From assembly GCA_964572845.1 (NCBI GenBank), contig CAZNFX010000001.1:372001-436000 (forward strand): 64,000 nt of DNA, read 5' to 3'. Both the position numbers and the translations under genes were made by a program. The notes beneath the pieces were generated by a model. That model did no database searches. It saw only the letters and a list, made by a program, of their open reading frames with translations, and was not told the DNA's origin. Numbering within the stretch: the stretch's first letter is position 1; each line of letters starts with the position of its first letter. The DNA comes from Bin55 sp964572845 (lineage in GTDB: Bacteria; Pseudomonadota; Gammaproteobacteria; Pseudomonadales; Azotimanducaceae). This document shows, one piece after another, positions 52,945 through 61,742 of the stretch.

Positions 52945-53535
52945 TCAGCTACCGTATCTTTCCCGGTTTAACTGTTTGGCTTTGCGTCCCTTCCGGACCT
53001 TGACAAGCACTGCTCCCGTTCCCCCTAATTGATTGGGTGCCGAGGAAAGTGCAATGACGTCTTTGTGTTGTCTTAGCCAATGCAATACGTGGCTTTTCAA
53101 TTCTGCGGGTGGGTTGCTTTTCTCTCCTCGCCCATGCAGAATTCGTACGCATCGATAGTCTAGGTCGATACACCGATCAATTAGATTAGACACCAATACA
53201 CGAGCCCTTTCAATGCCAACCTTATGCAGATCCAAGGTTTTCTGAATTTCATACCCGCCTTGCTTGAACGTCCTGAATACATTCGGTTGAACACCGTCAA
53301 GCTTCCATTCAACAAAGTCGTTTGGTTTGACGCGAACCAACCCTCCATCCGACAGGTTAGTTGCAGGTCTCTCTCCTACTTCACCGGTTGCATTTGCACG
53401 ACGCTGAGTTAGGTCTTCACGTTTCGAGTAAAGTCGAGACGTCCCAAGTGCACGTTGTGGCGCGTCAATAGGCACGACATCCTGCATGGTGTCCTCGAAC
53501 TTCGCTTGTCCATCCTTAGCCTTAGTAATCTTCAT
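52945..53535 (-). CDS. Smr domain protein (SmrA/YdaL-type DNA endonuclease family)
   Basis: 196 aa. The C-terminal Smr domain has TLDLHKVGIERARVLVSNLI (with the L-D-x-H motif) and RCVRILHGRGEKSNPPAELK (HGRG), both needed for nuclease activity in MutS2 and SmrA. The N-terminal half is charged and variable (PIDAPQRALGTSRLYSKRED). Members nick DNA or act on recombination or mRNA-quality intermediates. The final start is uncertain; ATG 53535 has no ribosome site, and several later Met codons exist. It diverges from the RND operon across 284 bp holding no gene. Confidence 0.88.
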   Translation of the reverse strand: MKITKAKDGQAKFEDTMQDVVPIDAPQRALGTSRLYSKREDLTQRRANATGEVGERPATNLSDGGLVRVKPNDFVEWKLDGVQPNVFRTFKQGGYEIQKTLDLHKVGIERARVLVSNLIDRCIDLDYRCVRILHGRGEKSNPPAELKSHVLHWLRQHKDVIALSSAPNQLGGTGAVLVKVRKGRKAKQLNRERYGS

Positions 53536-53819
53536 GACGTGACTGCTTCAACTCGCAACTCTCCACCGCAAAAGGAACACCACAGACCGCCCGCCATTGG
53601 ATTCGAAAACTGCTTGAATGACTGTAACCACTGGTTTATCAGCTTGACCAACAATCAGCATAGCTTACACAACATGCTAGAATTCCGAGTTCGATGCATC
53701 TCTACTACCAAGAGAGTTTGCGTGGACGCCACTATGCGACCACCCGGTTAGGCATTCGGGGCAGCACCCACGGTTCTCTTTCAATTTTCGGCCCCGCGTA
53801 ACGAAGCACTGTTGGATCT

Positions 53820-54989
53820 ATGTGGAGATTTCTCCGTTTTCTCCTATTAAGCGTGATTTGTCTAGCAATTGTGGGACTAGGCTTTGCGGGCTTTCTGTGG
53901 TTCTCTTCCCAGCAGCCAGAATTTACTCCTTCTAATGTCGAGCCACCTGCGTTTCTAGTGGGTGTGGAAGTGGCGGCTCGAGTTCCCGTAACGTTTGAAG
54001 TGACTTCGCAGGGCACCGTTTCGCCACGTACTTCCACAGTGCTCGTAGCACAAGTTAGCGGCGAAATTACCGACGTAATGCCGTCGTTTGTTACAGGTGG
54101 ATTCTTTAAGAAAGGTGATGAGCTGCTGAAGGTGGATCCGCGGAACTACGAAACTGCCATCGTTAGAGCTGATTTGACCTTGGCACGTGCCAAGACGCGA
54201 TTGGCAACGGAAAGCGCGCTTACAGGCTACGCATTGGACGACTGGAAACGACTTCAGGACCTGGACCCTTCTCGCGCTGAAGCGACTGATCTTGCGTTGC
54301 GAAAGCCTCAACTTGAAGAAGTGATGGCAGAGTACGAAGCCGCTAAGGCAGAGGTTGAAAAGGCAAAGGAAGACTTGGAGCGCACGACAATTCGAGCTCC
54401 CTACGACGGAATGGTTCGCGAAAAAATGGCGGACGTAGGGCAGTTCGTGAATGTGGGGTTCCAATTGGCGCGAACCGTAGCCGTGGACTATGCCGAGGTT
54501 AGATTGCCAATTGCGTTGCATGAATTGCAGTATTTGCAGCTTCCCAATGGAACTGACAGCACGCCACTCCCCGTCACACTGAATGCCCAACTGGGCGGAG
54601 CAAGCAACGAATGGGATGCTGAACTCGTGCGTACCGAAGGGATTATCGATGAAAAGAGCCGGGTAATCCACGCCGTGGCTCGAGTTGCGGACCCGTATGA
54701 CATTGCAAACGGCGGCCACAGCATGCTGCGTTTCGGCACATTTGTTCATGCTAGGATACAGGGCAACGAAGCGGGAGAATTGTTCGTTGTACCTCGCCAC
54801 GCAGTGCGCAACGGCACGACAATGTGGATCGTAACGGAAGACAGTACCATCCATCCCAAGGAAGTAGCTGTTGTGAGGTCCGATGAAGACTACTCGTACA
54901 TCTCCAATGGAATTGACGAAGGTGATATCTATTGTGTGACGCCGATTGACAGGCCACTACCCGGAATGAAGGTACGATTTGATGAATGA
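53820..54989 (+). CDS. RND efflux periplasmic adaptor subunit (HlyD/MFP family)
   Basis: 389 aa. One N-terminal signal or anchor helix (LLLSVICLAIVGLGFAGFLW) is followed by the barrel-sandwich hybrid (VAQVSGEITDVMPSFVTGGF), a helical hairpin rich in Ala/Glu (YEAAKAEVEKAKEDLERTTI) and RAPYDGMVREKMADVGQFVN, where the sandwich closes. It joins an inner membrane RND pump to an outer membrane channel across the periplasm. The pump is encoded next with an 8-bp overlap. No TolC-like gene is in the window. Confidence 0.92.
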   Translation: MWRFLRFLLLSVICLAIVGLGFAGFLWFSSQQPEFTPSNVEPPAFLVGVEVAARVPVTFEVTSQGTVSPRTSTVLVAQVSGEITDVMPSFVTGGFFKKGDELLKVDPRNYETAIVRADLTLARAKTRLATESALTGYALDDWKRLQDLDPSRAEATDLALRKPQLEEVMAEYEAAKAEVEKAKEDLERTTIRAPYDGMVREKMADVGQFVNVGFQLARTVAVDYAEVRLPIALHELQYLQLPNGTDSTPLPVTLNAQLGGASNEWDAELVRTEGIIDEKSRVIHAVARVADPYDIANGGHSMLRFGTFVHARIQGNEAGELFVVPRHAVRNGTTMWIVTEDSTIHPKEVAVVRSDEDYSYISNGIDEGDIYCVTPIDRPLPGMKVRFDE

Positions 54990-57900
54990 CAACTCGGATT
55001 CCTCGAGCGGCGGAAGCCAATCGACGGAGTTGACGGAGACATCGTCCGCGGTTTCGCGAGTCGGCACGCCTCCGCCAATCTCAGTTCGTCACAACGACGG
55101 AATCATTGGCTGGTTCGCACGCAATCATGTGGCTGCGAACTTGCTGATGTTCGCCATTGTGGCAGGTGGTCTCTACACGATCTTCAATAACTTGAAGAAA
55201 GAGACAATGCCGTCGTTTCCTGTTGACCAGATCCAGGTCTTTGTACCGTTCCGTGGTGGCACGCCCGAGGAAGTTGAAGAAGGCGTCCTTCTAAAAGTTG
55301 AAGAGGCAATCAAGACCGTAGAAGGTATCGGAGACGTCCACTCACAGGCCGGCGAGGGATCGGGCTCTGTGCGGGTTGACGTTGCAAGTGGATACGAGCT
55401 CGATGCGGTGCTCGACGAAGTCAAACTGGCGGTGGACTCTATATCGAGCTTTCCGAGTGAAACGGAACGACCGGTCATTCGCGAATTCCGTGGGTGGGGT
55501 GGCCCTGGCGTCATCAACGTACAGGTCTATGGGGATGTCAATGTGTATACATTGCGTGACATTGCGGAGGAGGTTCGCAATGAAATCCTCGGGTTGCCCG
55601 AAGTCTCGCAGGCAGAGCTTCAGGGAGCTAATGCTTCGGAAATTAGTATCGAAATTCCGGAGGAAAGTCTGCAGCGCTACGGACTCACTCTAAGCGGCAT
55701 AGCCCAAACGATTCGTCAATGGTCCGTCGATGTGCCAGGTGGTGGAATCCGAACGGAAGGCGGATGGATACGAGTACGTGCTACCGGCCAAGCCTACACC
55801 GGAGAAGAATTTGAAGACGTAACTCTCATTTCCGGTCCTGATGGCCGACTGATCAAGTTAGGCGATATCGCCAACGTCATAGATGGGTACTCAGAAGTGA
55901 ACTTCTATGCACTGTTCAACGGTAAGCCGTCAATTGGCATAGGTGTGGACGCTAGGGATCGTGAGGACGCACTGCAAATATCTCAAGCCGTTCGCGATTA
56001 CGTAGATGCAAAGAAGCAAGAACTGCCGCCGTCAATACAAATCGACTACTTCGGCGATTCGACCTACTACTTGAATGATCGCCTGAACATGATGATCAAG
56101 AACATCGTGCTCGGGGCGATTCTGGTGTTTCTGCTACTTGGCTTGTTCCTGCACCTCAAAATTGCGTTCTGGGTGTGCGTCGGTCTCCCGGTGGCTTTTC
56201 TTGGCGCATTCTGGCTGCTCCCGATTCCGGGAATTACTCTAAACCTGATCAGCTTATTTGGGTTTATCCTCGTTATCGGCATTGTCGTGGACGATGCGAT
56301 CATCATTGGCGAGGCGGCATTTTCTGAAACCGAACAGTTTGGCTACAACACAGAGAACATTGTCCGCGGAGCACGTCGGGTTGCGGTGCCCGCGACCTTT
56401 GGGGTATTGACTACCGTAGCTGCATTCGCGCCTCTGTTATTGACATCCGGTCGCATGACCATGATGTTTCAATCGATCGTGTGGGTGGTCATATTCTGCC
56501 TGCTTTTCTCTCTGGTTGAGTCCAAACTGATCTTGCCGTCTCACCTTGCACTTATGCGCAGATCGAAGAAGGCAAGGAAGAGGCGCGGACCTGCGGATTG
56601 GATGGATAGCGCTCTGAAGTTATTCTCGGCTCGCATATATCTGCCGTTCCTAAGGGCCGCTGTCAAGTACCGCTACATAACCACGTGCGGATTCTTGGCC
56701 CTCCTCTTCCTGACGGCAGGCTTCTATGCCAGTCCGTACATGAAGAAGGAGTTTTTCCCATCGTTTGAGAACGACTTTATTTTTGTGACAGTGAGTCTTC
56801 GCGAAGGCTTACCAGAAAATATGATCGTTGACGTGATCGAACAGATCACTGAATCAATGCATGAGTTGAACTCGGATGTCATGAGCAGCACGGGCGCAAC
56901 GGTGCCTCCTATTCGGCATGTGTTCGCTTGGACGAACAGCGAAACTCAGGGTCGACTAAATGCGGAGTTGGCAAAACCCGACGATAGGACCCTGACACCC
57001 ACAGAAATTGCTATCCAATGGAGGCAGAAAGTCGGTGAAATTGCTGGTACTCGAGAAATGTCTTTCAGTTCGCAAAACCGATGGTACTCAGGTTCGCCGA
57101 TAGCTTTCAATCTCTCTGGCAATAGCTTCCGCGAACTTGACGCCGCGGCAGAAGAGCTAGCTGATCACTTGACGAACTACGACGGCGTTTTCGAAGTACG
57201 TACTCCAATAAGTTCAGGTCCCGAAGAAATCCGGTTGGAAGTCAAACCAGAAGGCGTAGCCCAGAACTTGACACTGAACTCATTGGCCCGTCAAGTTCGT
57301 GAAGCATTTCTTGGTATAGAAGCTCAACGAATTCAGCGCGGCGAGCAAGAAATTCGAGTGATCGTACGCTATCCAAAAGCAGAACGTCGGTCCATAGGAA
57401 ATCTCGAGAACATGCTTGTTAGGTTGCCCGACGGCACTAGCACACAATTCCATTCCGTTGCAGATTACCGCCTTGAACAAGGTTACGGTTCGATACAACG
57501 CATAAATGGCAAACGCACCGTTGGCGTAACCGCCGATGCCGACCTGAGCAAGATCAGCCCCATCATGGTAGTTCAGAACGTCGAGCAAAACTTCGTTCCA
57601 TCGTTGCTGTCAAGGTATCCGACTATATCGGTGGAGAACGCTGGTTCCGCACGCGACCAAAGAATGGCAATGGGAAACTTGCTCATTGCTCTCTTGATTG
57701 CCCTTGTGTCAATCTACGCGCTCATTGCCATCCCACTCAAGTCCTATCTGCAGCCGATCGTGATCATGAGCGTCATTCCCTTTGGCATGATTGGAGCGGT
57801 AGTGGGCCATGCCCTGCTAGACATATCGTTCAATGTCGCTTCGATGATTGGTTGTGTCGCTCTTACCGGTGTGGTGGTCAACGACAGCTTGATTCTGGTT

Positions 57901-58242
57901 CATTTCGTCAACCGCAAGCGTAGAGAGGAAGGTGCATCGTTACTCGAGTCCATTCTCGCAGCTGGCAAAGCTAGGTTACGTGCCATCTTGCTTACCTCGT
58001 TGACGACATTCTTTGGTCTTGTTCCAATACTGCTCGAAACGTCGCTTCAGGCGAAGATAGTTGCTCCAATGGCCATTTCTCTGGCATTCGGAATCGTTTT
58101 CGCCACCGTGATAACGCTGGTATTGGTGCCGTGTCTGCTACGAATCGGCGGGGACTTGGTTCGAACCAAGAACGCAGACGACATCGCTGACCCTACCTTT
58201 GTAGTCGAACCGCGGGCTATACCAGTAGCTACCGGAGGATAG
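54982..58242 (+). CDS. RND family efflux pump, inner membrane permease
   Basis: 1086 aa from ATG 54982. A TTG at 54979 is the alternative; both overlap the adaptor stop. It has the RND plan of 12 membrane helices in two repeats with two large periplasmic loops: GIIGWFARNHVAANLLMFAI, FVPFRGGTPEEVEEGVLLKV, then the proton-relay helix IGIVVDDAIIIGEAAFSETE (helix 4 Asp pair), and the second half IPLKSYLQPIVIMSVIPFGM and VVNDSLILVHFVNRKRREEG. Length fits HAE-1/RND pumps. Substrate is not inferable. It is followed by a convergent small gene overlapping 14 bp. Confidence 0.93.
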   Translation: MNDNSDSSSGGSQSTELTETSSAVSRVGTPPPISVRHNDGIIGWFARNHVAANLLMFAIVAGGLYTIFNNLKKETMPSFPVDQIQVFVPFRGGTPEEVEEGVLLKVEEAIKTVEGIGDVHSQAGEGSGSVRVDVASGYELDAVLDEVKLAVDSISSFPSETERPVIREFRGWGGPGVINVQVYGDVNVYTLRDIAEEVRNEILGLPEVSQAELQGANASEISIEIPEESLQRYGLTLSGIAQTIRQWSVDVPGGGIRTEGGWIRVRATGQAYTGEEFEDVTLISGPDGRLIKLGDIANVIDGYSEVNFYALFNGKPSIGIGVDARDREDALQISQAVRDYVDAKKQELPPSIQIDYFGDSTYYLNDRLNMMIKNIVLGAILVFLLLGLFLHLKIAFWVCVGLPVAFLGAFWLLPIPGITLNLISLFGFILVIGIVVDDAIIIGEAAFSETEQFGYNTENIVRGARRVAVPATFGVLTTVAAFAPLLLTSGRMTMMFQSIVWVVIFCLLFSLVESKLILPSHLALMRRSKKARKRRGPADWMDSALKLFSARIYLPFLRAAVKYRYITTCGFLALLFLTAGFYASPYMKKEFFPSFENDFIFVTVSLREGLPENMIVDVIEQITESMHELNSDVMSSTGATVPPIRHVFAWTNSETQGRLNAELAKPDDRTLTPTEIAIQWRQKVGEIAGTREMSFSSQNRWYSGSPIAFNLSGNSFRELDAAAEELADHLTNYDGVFEVRTPISSGPEEIRLEVKPEGVAQNLTLNSLARQVREAFLGIEAQRIQRGEQEIRVIVRYPKAERRSIGNLENMLVRLPDGTSTQFHSVADYRLEQGYGSIQRINGKRTVGVTADADLSKISPIMVVQNVEQNFVPSLLSRYPTISVENAGSARDQRMAMGNLLIALLIALVSIYALIAIPLKSYLQPIVIMSVIPFGMIGAVVGHALLDISFNVASMIGCVALTGVVVNDSLILVHFVNRKRREEGASLLESILAAGKARLRAILLTSLTTFFGLVPILLETSLQAKIVAPMAISLAFGIVFATVITLVLVPCLLRIGGDLVRTKNADDIADPTFVVEPRAIPVATGG

Positions 58243-58495
58243 GAACGTCTTTCTCCAATACAGGCCTCCGGTTCACGGTGACACGTAGCCGGCGTGTGGA
58301 ACGATCTAGACGAGCTTCGACAAAACGATGCTCCTCCCAATGAAGCTCAATGTTCGTCCAAACGTAGAGAACGCTAGTACCCGCTGACGAGCACCGTTTG
58401 CGCAAGCAATTGTCGACATACAGCTCAAGGTCGTCATTTGCCTGCACAACCACGACAAAGAACTTGTGCTCGAGCTCAACACGATAGCTCTGCAT
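58229..58495 (-). CDS. Small conserved protein of unknown function
   Basis: 88 aa from ATG 58495 (MQSYRVELEHKFFVVVVQAND), favoured because the preceding 23 residues to a GTG at 58564 look unstructured. The core alternates hydrophobic residues like a beta sandwich and contains SVLYVWTNIELHWEEHRFVE and RLRVTVNRRPVLEKDV. The pattern looks conserved but I cannot name the family. No signal peptide or membrane helix. It follows the alpha/beta hydrolase on the same strand and overlaps the RND stop region by 14 bp on the opposite strand, sharing the pump's terminator area. Confidence 0.55.
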   Translation of the reverse strand: MQSYRVELEHKFFVVVVQANDDLELYVDNCLRKRCSSAGTSVLYVWTNIELHWEEHRFVEARLDRSTRRLRVTVNRRPVLEKDVPILR

Positions 58496-58573
58496 TGCAT
58501 TAGGTATATCGCTGGTTGCGTTCACATCGCTATTTTGAGCTATACATGCCACCTTGACCGCCACCGAATACGT

Positions 58574-59641
58574 TTATTGCTGGTACCACTCAAATATCTT
58601 GACATTCTCGCCATCCGGATACGAATGGGACAGATCGTCAATTTCTCGAAACACAACGTCCACTCCAGCATGGGCGAGAGCACGGTGAGCTTCTCTAGCA
58701 GTTTCAATGGGAAACATCCAATCCAAGGTGCCGTGGATCAAGTAGATCCTTACGGCTTGCAGCCGTTCTCGCGATGACATTTCGATCAGCATCGGATTGA
58801 AGCTTGCAAAACACGGCACCAAATGCGTGAAAACGGCATCCTTCAACAATCCCGCAGCAAGGGAGAACGTTCCGCCATCGCTTATTCCCTGCAACATCAG
58901 CCTACTTCGACAAACGTTCCACTCGCGTCGTACAAATTCCACATGTGTGAGAATGTTCTCAATGTCAGCTTCCGGATCTGATAGGTCCCAAGTCGAGTCC
59001 AGCGAAGTCGGGCACAAGACTATCGCGCCGCATGATCGTGCGTCCTTCAACCAAGTCCAAATGTGTCCGCGGCCATGTCCTCCGCCTCCGTGGAGCGAAA
59101 CGATCAGGGGCCACTCCTTGGATGGGTTGTAGTTTTCAGGTACATACACGGTATATCCGCCCCAAGAATCCCTTGAATTGCGGCGGTGCATGATTCCAAT
59201 CTCCACAGGGGATTGACCGGCTGGCCGGAGTGACTTTTTCAGTTCATGATTGGCTCGAGCTTGATCGTCTAAGAAAAGGTCGCTAACCCACTCATGACGA
59301 GTACACAGAGGATAAAGAATCTCATACACTTGCGGCTGCGCCGAACAGATAGCTCGGATTTCGAAGAAAGAATCGGAGTCCCCAATAATGCTCCAAAGCT
59401 TCGCTGTCGCTCTGCGAAGAGTACTAACGGCTCTTCGGATCGCCAGCTCATCTGCGTCATCCCTTCCGTGACAAGCCTCACTCCATTGCTCTTCGATGGC
59501 GATTGCTTCATGAAGGTCCGGTGCTACCTGCATTGCAATATCATTGACATTCTGCGGCGTAGCGCATCGGCGAATGAGTGCAATAGCAGACACAGAATCC
59601 TCAATCCAACGTGCTGTCTCGATCGCGAGTGCTGTAGTCAT
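58574..59641 (-). CDS. Alpha/beta hydrolase with N-terminal helical region (phospholipase/carboxylesterase-like)
   Basis: 355 aa. The hydrolase core starts near residue 150: YTVYVPENYNPSKEWPLIVS, then SLHGGGGHGRGHIWTWLKD (oxyanion loop HGGGG), LMLQGISDGGTFSLAAGLL (nucleophile Ser in GISDG), IYLIHGTLDWMFPIETAREA (Asp) and IDDLSHSYPDGE (His). The first 150 residues are helical and unlike the usual family, so it may be a regulatory or substrate domain. No export signal, so cytosolic. Ester or lipid substrate unknown. It is divergent from the VOC operon across 410 bp. Confidence 0.82.
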   Translation of the reverse strand: MTTALAIETARWIEDSVSAIALIRRCATPQNVNDIAMQVAPDLHEAIAIEEQWSEACHGRDDADELAIRRAVSTLRRATAKLWSIIGDSDSFFEIRAICSAQPQVYEILYPLCTRHEWVSDLFLDDQARANHELKKSLRPAGQSPVEIGIMHRRNSRDSWGGYTVYVPENYNPSKEWPLIVSLHGGGGHGRGHIWTWLKDARSCGAIVLCPTSLDSTWDLSDPEADIENILTHVEFVRREWNVCRSRLMLQGISDGGTFSLAAGLLKDAVFTHLVPCFASFNPMLIEMSSRERLQAVRIYLIHGTLDWMFPIETAREAHRALAHAGVDVVFREIDDLSHSYPDGENVKIFEWYQQ

Positions 59642-59885
59642 GACAGTTGCTCGTCTGCAGCTTGGCTAAAGGCAAATGCACGCGACCCCATGTGGGGAAC
59701 CCTCTGAACGTGGATATTGAACATTGCCTAGTCTTCGTCAGATGCAAGCAGCGTCCCCACACTACCTAACATCAAGGCACCCGCAATTCACTAATTGGAA
59801 CTCCTAGCACAGACAAATCGAAGGAACCTAGTAAACACAGTGGACATTTTGCACTTATGCAGAGCAACCGACGGCGGCACAAGGC

Positions 59886-59915
59886 TCTTGCTAGTCTTCA
59901 GTGAAACTAGCAAGA
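59886..59915. promoter_or_regulatory. Long near-perfect hairpin in the divergent region before the VOC operon
   Basis: TCTTGCTAGT (59886-59895) and ACTAGCAAGA (59906-59915) are perfect 10-bp arms. Inside, TTC/GAA can pair again around AGT with one bulged C, for about 13 bp in all. It lies 137 bp upstream of the VOC start in the 410-bp gap 59642-60051, in which no gene is seen. No T-run follows, so it is more likely an operator or processed leader structure than a terminator. Confidence 0.5.
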
Positions 59916-60051
59916 TTCGTTGGCTAAAATCAGCAAAATCAAGCTTCGAACACTATTCGGCACCATGGAATTGCCTTACTGCACGACCGTAATGCTCGTC
60001 TAGATCCATCCAACTTGCTAACTATCACCAATCTTCAATCGGAGGACTCCG

Positions 60052-60924
60052 ATGAAAAACACAAACACCTTTGATCGCACTGTTGAAGACGTAGGCAATA
60101 TCCTAAACTTGGAACATTTCAACTTTACCGTTCCCGATCAAGAGCTTGCTTCCCTCTTTTACGTGTCTGGGCTGGGCTTTACACGCGACCCATACATGGA
60201 CTTCGCCACTTTCAACATGTGGATAAACGTCGGCGAGCAGCAATTTCACCTACCCAAGAACAACGCTCAAGTCTTTCGTGGGCATGTAGCGTTGGTAATA
60301 CCTGATCACCAAGGATTGAAACGAAGACTCGATTTCATCAATAGATTCATGGAAGGCACCAAGTACGCGTGGCAGAGCAAGGACGACCACATCCAAGTGA
60401 ATTGTCCTTGGGGCAACGAATTCCACGTCTACCAACCCAATGGCAGCCAAAGACTACAGATGGATCTAGGCATTGCCTATGCAGAAATGGTTGTCGCCCC
60501 AGGAACAGCTGAAGGAATTGCGCGTTTCTATGACGAAGTCTTTGCGACTCCTGCAAGCGTACACACCGACGGTGAAAGTGTGTATGCAGACGTAAGAATG
60601 GGATTCAATCAGACTTTCATTTTTCGTGAGTCAACTGAAGAAATCCCAGCGTACGACGGACATCACATCGCCATTTACGTGGCTAACTTCTCAAGTCCCC
60701 ACCAAAAATTGCAAGATTGTGGTGCTATAACTGAGGAGTCGGACCAGCACCAGTACCGATTTCAATCAATCATAGATCCCAATACGGGTGAAGTGCTGGC
60801 TGAACTCGAGCATGAAGTTCGAAGTCTTCACCACCCAATGAAGCGACGCACTCTGGTAAATCGCAATTCTGCCCAGACATTTGGCAACTATCGCGCCGGC
60901 CGCGACATGTTCGTTCCTACGTGA
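60052..60924 (+). CDS. VOC (glyoxalase/extradiol dioxygenase-like) protein, two beta-alpha-beta-beta-beta modules
   Basis: 290 aa. The start ATG has GGAGG 7 nt upstream. Two modules can be seen: ILNLEHFNFTVPDQELASLF and FYVSGLGFTRDPYMDFATFN, then LGIAYAEMVVAPGTAEGIAR and FYDEVFATPASVHTDGESVY. Candidate metal ligands are His in LEHFNFTV, His in YDGHHIAIYVANF and Glu in EVLAELEHEVRSL, the H-H-E set of type I extradiol dioxygenases and glyoxalases. The substrate is unknown. Its stop overlaps the next gene (GTGA, 60921-60924); the three-gene operon then encodes a MoxR-type ATPase and a VWA protein. Confidence 0.85.
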   Translation: MKNTNTFDRTVEDVGNILNLEHFNFTVPDQELASLFYVSGLGFTRDPYMDFATFNMWINVGEQQFHLPKNNAQVFRGHVALVIPDHQGLKRRLDFINRFMEGTKYAWQSKDDHIQVNCPWGNEFHVYQPNGSQRLQMDLGIAYAEMVVAPGTAEGIARFYDEVFATPASVHTDGESVYADVRMGFNQTFIFRESTEEIPAYDGHHIAIYVANFSSPHQKLQDCGAITEESDQHQYRFQSIIDPNTGEVLAELEHEVRSLHHPMKRRTLVNRNSAQTFGNYRAGRDMFVPT

Positions 60925-61742
60925 CAGTGGTCAATGACACCGCACCCTTTTACCTTCCTCTAGGCAACGAGGTCGAAGTCTTCGCAGCGGCCTACGCGAG
61001 TCGCCTTCCCGTATTGCTCAAAGGACCAACTGGCTGTGGAAAAACCCGGTTTGTCGAACACATGGCGCATCGGCTTCTGTCGGGCGAAATTAACAATACA
61101 ACGTCACACGATAGGCTGATCACGGTCGCCTGTCATGAAGACCTCACCGCGACCGATCTAGTTGGACGCTACTTGCTCGACCACGACGCGACCGTTTGGC
61201 AGGATGGCCCATTGACACGAGCCGCACGCAATGGAGCAATTTGCTACCTCGACGAAATTGTCGAAGCAAGAAAGGACACCACCGTTCTCATCCATTCACT
61301 CACGGATCACCGACGCTTGCTGCCCATAGACAAGACTGGTGAGATCATCCACGCACACGAGAACTTCCTACTGGTCATTTCCTACAACCCAGGCTACCAG
61401 AGCGTACTCAAGGATCTGAAACCCAGCACACGTCAACGATTTGTGAGCCTTGTCTTCGACTACCCTTCACCAGAACAAGAAGCACTCATCATAGAGCAAG
61501 AGTGCGGTGTTGACGGGTCGACCGCTGAACGTTTGGCACTCTTGGGTCAAAAGATCAGAAATCTTCGGGACCATGGTTTCGAGGAAGGTGTCAGCACCCG
61601 GCTTCTAGTCTATGCAGGTTCACTGCTACAGCACTCCATACCCGCCCGGCTTGCAGTCGACACAGCAATCATCCAGTCACTAACAGACGACGTGGAAATC
61701 AGGTCAGCACTCACATCCATTGCTGATGTGGTGTTTCCATGA
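60921..61742 (+). CDS. MoxR/NorQ/CbbQ-type AAA+ ATPase
   Basis: 273 aa. Walker A LLKGPTGCGKTRFVEHMA (about 30-47), DLVGRYLLDHDATVWQDGPL, Walker B GAICYLDEIVEARKD (about 105-118) and the sensor-1 Asn in VISYNPGYQSVLKDL place it in the NorQ/CbbQ branch. These hexameric ATPases work with a VWA partner to remodel metal enzymes, such as Rubisco (CbbQ/CbbO) or nitric oxide reductase (NorQ/NorD). No norBC or Rubisco genes are in this window; the VOC gene immediately upstream is the best client candidate. The start is GTG (60921) with 4-bp overlap to the VOC stop; 60927 and 60936 are alternatives. Confidence 0.93.
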   Translation: MTVVNDTAPFYLPLGNEVEVFAAAYASRLPVLLKGPTGCGKTRFVEHMAHRLLSGEINNTTSHDRLITVACHEDLTATDLVGRYLLDHDATVWQDGPLTRAARNGAICYLDEIVEARKDTTVLIHSLTDHRRLLPIDKTGEIIHAHENFLLVISYNPGYQSVLKDLKPSTRQRFVSLVFDYPSPEQEALIIEQECGVDGSTAERLALLGQKIRNLRDHGFEEGVSTRLLVYAGSLLQHSIPARLAVDTAIIQSLTDDVEIRSALTSIADVVFP

